DNA of 34,556 nucleotides from Micractinium sp. NFX-FRZ (taxonomy: Eukaryota > Chlorophyta > Trebouxiophyceae > Chlorellales > Chlorellaceae): the NCBI GenBank assembly GCA_029339195.1, contig JAPTJF010000572.1, forward strand, positions 1 through 34,556. Direction: 5' to 3'. This document shows, one piece after another, positions 31,101 through 34,556 of the stretch. The notes under the pieces were generated by a model. It ran no database searches. It was not told where the DNA came from and saw only the letters and a program-made list of their open reading frames with translations. How positions within the stretch are numbered: position 1 is the first letter of the stretch; each line of letters opens with the position of its first letter. A program made the position numbers and the translations under genes.

Positions 31101-33993
31101 CGTCCTCCGTGGCAGACGGCATGGGGGGCGAGGGGGCGGTGGCGCTGCAGGGGCTGCTGCTGGATGCGTCAGGCAACCAGCGGATCTACCGGTGCGACCT
31201 GTGCGGCGTGGTCACCCCCTCACGCAGGCACTACGACTACCACCTGCAGGTACGAAGGCGGCGGTGGGTGGGTGGGTGAATGAGGCAGTGGGTGTGGTGG
31301 CCAGGGGCGCCGGCACCCTTGGGTGGGCGGGTGTAGTAGGGCCAGGCCAGGAGCAGGGGCAGGCTCCCGAGGGGGCTTCACCTGCTGGCGCGCTGGCGTG
31401 TCAGCACAGCCCCGCATGCGTCGGTGGGCACACCCCAGTGTGGCCAGGCAGCCGGCCCTGAGCCCTACAGCCTCCTCCAGCTGTCCATATCAGCTCCCCA
31501 ACTCGTGCCCCTCCCTCCCTTCCCCGCCCCCTATCTGCGCAGGGCATCAAGCACACGCGGCGCGCGATGCGGGCGCAGGGCCTGGACCCTGGCAGCGCCT
31601 CGCAGCCCGGCACCCCCGCCAGCTGCGGCAGCCCGGCGGGAGGCTCCCGCTCCTCCTCACCCGTCGGACGCGCCGGCCGCAGCCGCCACTCCCGCCACGG
31701 CAGCGCCGACTGGGGCGGCAGCTCGGGCGGTGTTGGCGGCAGCGGCGCCGGTGCGGGGGCGACGGCAGGGGCGCCTGACTCCGCCCCAGAGTCCCTTATC
31801 TGCTCGGTGTGTGGCATCATGGCCACCAGCGCAGTGAATTTAGAGGTAAGGTGGGACAGGGGGCGGGTAGGCCAGGCTGGCTTGGTTGGGGGCGGCGTGG
31901 CGGTGTGGGTGCGGTCACCCTGAGGGGCAGGGTAAGATTGTTGGATGCGTAGCAGCGGTGGTTTGGGGATGGTGACGTGGGTGTGGGCGGTTGTGAGGTG
32001 GCGTAGGGTGGAATGGCGGGCATGCGTGGGGCACCGCCCCTCCCAACTTGCACGCCTTGCTTGCAATGCCCCCCACCCGGCCCCTCCTCCCCGCGCCCCC
32101 TCTGCCCCCCGATCTGCAGGACCACTACAAGGGGCGGCGGCACCAGAAGAACGTGGAGCGGCAGCAAGCGCAGGCAGCGGCGGCGGCGGCGGCCGCCGCC
32201 GCCACCTCGGCGGCCGGCTCCACCAGCGGCCTGCCCCCGCTGCCGCCGCTCTCCACGGTGCCCTCCCCCTTTGCGGGGGCCGCCGCCGCCAGGGCCGGCA
32301 CGGGGCCGCCCTCTCTGCAGCGCATCCCCAGCCTGAACCGCTCCCAGAGCGGCATCACGCTGGGCGCCGATGGCCTGCGCCTGCCCTCGGGCGCGCTGCT
32401 GAGCGCCAACAGCCTGCTGGGGGCCACAGGCGGGCTGCAGCGCTCCACCAGCGACGTGTACGACGACTTCCCCTGCGTCAGGATTGGCTCCATACTGCTG
32501 CCCAGCTCAATGGACCTGCGCACCTTCTTGGGTGAGGGGGCGGGTGGGGAGGGGAGGAAGGGGGACGGAGGGCGGGAGGTGACGAGGGAGGGAGTGGGGA
32601 AGGGGGGAGGGAGGTGGCAAGGGAGGCGGCGGGAGGGAGGGAGGAAAGGAGGGAGGGAGCACACTGGGAACTCAGAGAGGGAGGGAAAGGGGTAGTTCCA
32701 TGCAGTGGGTGGCTGTGGGGGGGCCTGTGTGTGTGGTGTTTGTGACAGGAGTCAGTGTGTGCGGGGGGCGTGTGAGGTGGTTTGACTTGGCAACTGGCCA
32801 GGAGCAGGCAGGGGCCTTGCCGTGCCTGCCTTTTTGTGCCCTTTCACCCCACCTGCAGCGGGGGCGCAGCAACCTGGATAGGCCGGAGGAAACGTGCGCA
32901 CACACCTCCTCGCCACTGCTGAGCCACCAGCCACCAGTATCATCCAACCCGCCTCCCTCTGTGCTTTCCACCCACCTACCCTTTTTTTGCAGAGGAGATG
33001 CAGCACCTGGATGGGACGGAGGACATGGAGGCAGACCTCCTGCCCACAATTGAAGAGCACCACGAGACTTTAGGATCTGAGCTGGCGGCGGCTGTTGGGG
33101 TGGGCCTGGGCCTGCCGGGCAGCAGCAGCAGCGCCGCCGCCGCCGCCGCCGGCAGCAGCGGGCTGGCCGCCACAGCGCAGCTCTTCACCCCCTCGGCTTT
33201 GGCAGGAGGAGGCTCCCAGCAGCAGGCCTGGTCCTACCTGCCGGGTGTCGGCGGCACCGGCGCTGGCGGTGCAGGGGCCGGCAGCGGCACCGGCCCGGGC
33301 AGCGCGGGGGGCAGCCCGGCGCTCACCAGCCGCAGCGCAGGCGGCTCCACACCCCGGGGCCCGCAGTACCAGTATGGCGGCAGCCGCACCCAGCCAAGCT
33401 CGCCTTCAATGTACCTGCAGCCCGCTGCCGGCGGCGGGGCCTTTGGGCGGGGCGGCGGCAATCGGCCGGGGTCCGCGGGCGGCGGCCCCCGCCTCTCACG
33501 CTTTGCTCAGGACCAGCTGCAGCAGGCGCAGCAGGCGCAGCAGCAGGCAGCGCAGCAGGCGGCACAGCAGCAGGCGGCCGCGGCTGCGGCAGGGCTGGGG
33601 TATGCTGGGCAGCAGTTCGGCGCGGGCTATGGGCAGCAGTACGGGCACGGGCAGCAGTACGGTATGCCCCCGGGCGGCACCCACACGATGGCCATGGCGC
33701 CAGGCATGGCAGGCGGGTATGCTATGCAGCACAGCATGGGCATGACTCAACAAGCGTACAACGCTTATGTGGGCGGGGCCGGCTACAGCCCTGCCTACGA
33801 TCCGTCAATGTCGCCCGCCCTGGCCGCGCAGCAGGCAGCCGCCATGCAGCACCAGCAGCAGATTGCAGCGGCTTATGGGGCGGGCATGGCGGGGCACCAT
33901 GCGGCCGCGTACAGCGGCATGGCGGCGCAGCAGGGGCAGGGGTATTACCCGCCCCCACCGCCGCCGCCGCCGCCTTCCAGCCGGTACCGCTGA
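22117..33993 (+). CDS. Dicer-like degenerate helicase fused to five dsRNA-binding-type zinc fingers, no RNase III
   Basis: ATG is at 22117 and TGA at 33991-33993. The 17 exons are 22117-22465, 22634-22749, 23020-23105, 23327-23430, 23676-24027, 24539-24896, 25468-25580, 25828-27204, 27595-27820, 28218-28313, 28580-29425, 29718-29961, 30268-30454, 30718-31249, 31543-31845, 32120-32531 and 32993-33993. They total 6702 nt (2233 residues), all junctions in phase. Order: Dicer-like DExD/H core (about 100-335), a Hel2i-like stretch (LGLWDVLHEFG), a helicase-C-like part (about 645-950) with long low-complexity inserts, a DUF283-like domain (about 1188-1262), five C-x2-C-x12-H-x5-H fingers (1330-1771), and a Gln/Gly/Ala/Pro-rich tail. 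Walker A and DECH are lost. PAZ, RNase III and dsRBD are absent from the frame and the rest of the window. I infer a non-cleaving dsRNA-binding protein derived from Dicer. The gene itself is well supported; the Dicer kinship rests on motif order read by eye. Confidence 0.8.
22867..22938. repeat. Tandem duplication, period about 42 bp
   Basis: The block TGCTGCTTCCCACCTGCCAG plus GCGGCAACCC occurs twice in intron 2 of the Dicer-like gene, nearly unchanged, which suggests a recent duplication. Confidence 0.9.
24040..24125. repeat. Three tandem copies of a G-rich unit, about 28-31 bp
   Basis: The unit, roughly GTGCTG-G-GGGCTGGCAGGGG, is repeated three times just after the exon 5 donor of the Dicer-like gene. 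Confidence 0.8.
24263..24299 (+). repeat. Intronic copy of the exon 5 donor edge
   Basis: Bases 24263-24299 repeat 23992-24028, shifted by 271 bp. The copy encodes VLHESGLDHLGR against VLHEFGLNHFGR in the exon, and the GT donor has become GC. It lies within intron 5. Confidence 0.85.
25023..25050 (+). repeat. Intronic copy of the exon 6 3' edge
   Basis: GCAGCACGACTGGGTGCAGG repeats the sequence at about 24866-24885 with one change, about 160 bp away, and is followed by GTGAG. It encodes QHDWVQ against QHDWAQ and lies in intron 6. Confidence 0.85.
25367..25390 (+). repeat. Intronic copy of the exon 7 5' edge
   Basis: Bases 25367-25390 match 25471-25494 with two changes, at a shift of 104 bp. 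The copy encodes MHSLWHNN against IHSLWHSN at the start of exon 7. It lies in intron 6, which therefore holds decayed copies of both its borders. Confidence 0.85.
26480..26684 (+). repeat. In-frame repeat encoding several RA(A/S)S units
   Basis: A GC-rich tandem repeat in exon 8 encodes about five copies of SRAAS, GRAAS or SRASS between residues 711 and 776. Each matches the R-x-x-S pattern used by basophilic kinases. The surroundings are Ala/Gly-rich and probably disordered. Confidence 0.8.
28099..28180 (+). repeat. Two tandem copies of an exon 9 donor-like block
   Basis: CTCAAGGTGAGGCGTCTCTG plus ACACAG occurs twice, near 28107 and 28153. Its first part resembles the exon 9 end and donor at 27813-27830 (CCCTCAAG then GTGCGCC). 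Both copies carry a better donor (GTGAG) than the real site. They are in intron 9. Confidence 0.75.
28181..28203. repeat. Simple repeat (GTCT)n
   Basis: About six GTCT units lie just before the acceptor of exon 28218-28313, where they serve as its pyrimidine-rich tract. Confidence 0.9.
28580..29240 (+). other. Region encoding a Dicer dimerisation (DUF283)-like domain with an Ala-rich insertion
   Basis: Exons 10-11 encode HRNTAGVLEAEARAILEMLC, which resembles the TGAxVxLxSAVxLLxxYC start of this Dicer domain. After an Ala/Glu-rich insert of about 110 residues come FRSSITLPAAYFPPERF, then VFVGPPLPSEDQAANAAALL and ALHRLG, ending in LLAQHLLP. Plant Dicers show the same order: FxCTIxLPxNAP, VGPxxxSKxxAKxxACLxAC, LHxLGxLxDHLLP. 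The same exon continues without a break into a poly-Gln run and the first two Cys of zinc finger 1, so the Dicer-like part and the fingers belong to one transcript. Confidence 0.55.
29612..29641 (+). repeat. Intronic copy of the exon 12 5' edge (half zinc finger)
   Basis: Bases 29614-29641 resemble 29714-29741, shifted by 100 bp. The copy encodes QAFYGHL against QAFDAHL, the second half of zinc finger 1, including the AG acceptor. It is in intron 11 and does not continue as a finger. Confidence 0.75.
30163..30194 (+). repeat. Intronic copy of the exon 13 5' edge
   Basis: Bases 30163-30194 repeat 30262-30292, shifted by 99 bp, with the CTGCAG acceptor intact. The copy encodes GDHGSPSC against GDYGSPSF and lies in intron 12. 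Confidence 0.85.
32855..32895 (+). repeat. Intronic copy of the exon 17 5' edge
   Basis: Bases 32855-32895 resemble 32989-33028, shifted by 134 bp. The shared part includes the AG acceptor and the block AACCTGGAT / CACCTGGAT. It lies in intron 16. Confidence 0.7.
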
Positions 33994-34556
33994 ACCTGCC
34001 GAGCCAGCTGGCCGTCAGGGCGGCTGCCGGGCAGCCTTTGGCCGCTGCTAGAAATGCGGGCTCAGGCACCCGGTGGGCAGGCAGGCATGCTGCAAAGAGC
34101 GCAGGCTGAGCTGGCCCCTGCGCCTGCCCAGGAGTACCCTTTTCTTGACCCCTCACCGCTGTTCACGATCTGAGAGTATGCGCGCTGCTTGTTCCTCCCC
34201 CCGCCCCGCATCCACACCCCCCCCTTCTTTTTCCATCGGCCGGACCACACCCGTTTGCACGACACATGAACCTGCTAGCGAGTCCATCCCTAACCCTCCT
34301 TCTAACCCCGTCCTCCGCCCTGCTGTGCACGTGCTGCTGGCTGGCTGGCTTGCCCCCAGGCAGGCGCATGCAACGTGTGTGCCTCTCTTTCCCAGAATCA
34401 CCCGACGATCGAGTACCAAGATTTATTAACCATACTTTGTAACAGTTATGGCTAATTGCAGAGCCATCTGCCGAAATTCGGCGCTGGCATGGGCCGGCCA
34501 ACTCGCTGCATGAGCTGTCCGGCCACCTTTTGGCGAGGCAGGGAAGGGCCCCCGCG
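33994..34556. other. 3' UTR and downstream flank of the Dicer-like gene
   Basis: No supported gene. The 3' UTR runs to about 34455, judged from a TGTAA near its end. The last 100 bases carry no recognised feature. No PAZ or RNase III coding sequence is present here. Confidence 0.6.
34439..34443 (+). terminator. TGTAA polyadenylation signal of the Dicer-like gene
   Basis: TGTAA lies about 445 bases after the stop, in an AT-rich pocket (ACTTTGTAACAGTTATGG) within GC-rich DNA. This fits the usual chlorophyte poly(A) signal. Confidence 0.6.

Larger units (their letters stand above)
29390..32152 (+). other. Array of five C-x2-C-x12-H-x5-H zinc fingers
   Basis: The fingers have ligands C1330/C1333/H1346/H1352, C1445/C1448/H1461/H1467, C1495/C1498/H1511/H1517, C1644/C1647/H1660/H1666 and C1749/C1752/H1765/H1771. 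All five keep identical spacing, and most share YxCxxCG and G(K/R)(R/K)H. This is the JAZ/ZFR/U1-like subclass known to bind dsRNA. Fingers 1, 4 and 5 are each split by a phase-0 intron, at three different positions. The motif LQGLLLD occurs both after finger 1 and before finger 4, hinting that finger-plus-linker units were duplicated. Confidence 0.85.

Noticed and set aside
33994..34556. Search for PAZ or RNase III coding sequence after the zinc fingers
   Set aside because: No RNase III signature (ExLExLGD-like) was seen in any frame here or elsewhere in the gene, and a TGTAA marks the transcript end.
1..34556. Transposons, LTRs, tRNA or rRNA genes
   Set aside because: No reverse transcriptase, transposase, terminal repeats or tRNA-like motif stood out by eye. 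A dedicated scan (RepeatMasker, tRNAscan-SE) would be needed to exclude small ones.

Overview
This looks like nuclear DNA of a green alga, most likely a trebouxiophyte of the Chlorella group. That assignment is inference. It rests on strong GC richness, genes built of many short exons with GT-AG introns, Ala/Gln/Gly-rich low-complexity protein segments, candidate TGTAA polyadenylation signals, and the gene set itself: a retinoblastoma-related protein, an organellar phage-type RNA polymerase and a plant-type bZIP factor. I saw no bacterial operon signals, rRNA, recognisable tRNA, transposon or CRISPR array.

Layout. (1) 128-2051, plus strand: the last five exons of a retinoblastoma-related gene (RBR/MAT3 type) that runs in from the left edge. 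(2) 2721-4401, plus: a protein of about 480-496 residues with a C-terminal MYND zinc finger. (3) 16520-5506, minus: a complete single-subunit (T7-like) organellar RNA polymerase, RPOT. I joined it by hand from 24 exons into one open frame of 1185 residues with all catalytic motifs. (4) 17738-20456, plus: a five-exon bZIP factor of about 615 residues, divergent from RPOT across about 1.2 kb. (5) 22117-33993, plus: a 17-exon gene whose exons join into one 2233-residue frame. This protein resembles the N-terminal half of Dicer: a DExD/H helicase with ruined ATPase motifs, a helicase-C-like part and a Dicer dimerisation (DUF283-like) domain. Where Dicer would have PAZ and RNase III, it has five C-x2-C-x12-H-x5-H zinc fingers of the dsRNA-binding (JAZ/U1) kind and a disordered Q/G/A-rich tail. 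It is the most unusual object in the window.

A second theme is intron structure. At least 12 of about 49 introns hold a decayed copy of the edge of a neighbouring exon, often with its splice site. About half of these lie roughly 90-105 bp from the true edge. One RPOT intron carries the exon 9 donor site four times at about 50-bp spacing, and the last codons of RPOT are duplicated just past its stop. The pattern suggests that local tandem duplication across exon-intron borders keeps enlarging introns here. Two RPOT introns also appear to use GC-AG splice sites.

The five genes are independent eukaryotic transcription units. Apart from the shared RPOT/bZIP upstream region, nothing in the sequence ties their functions together.
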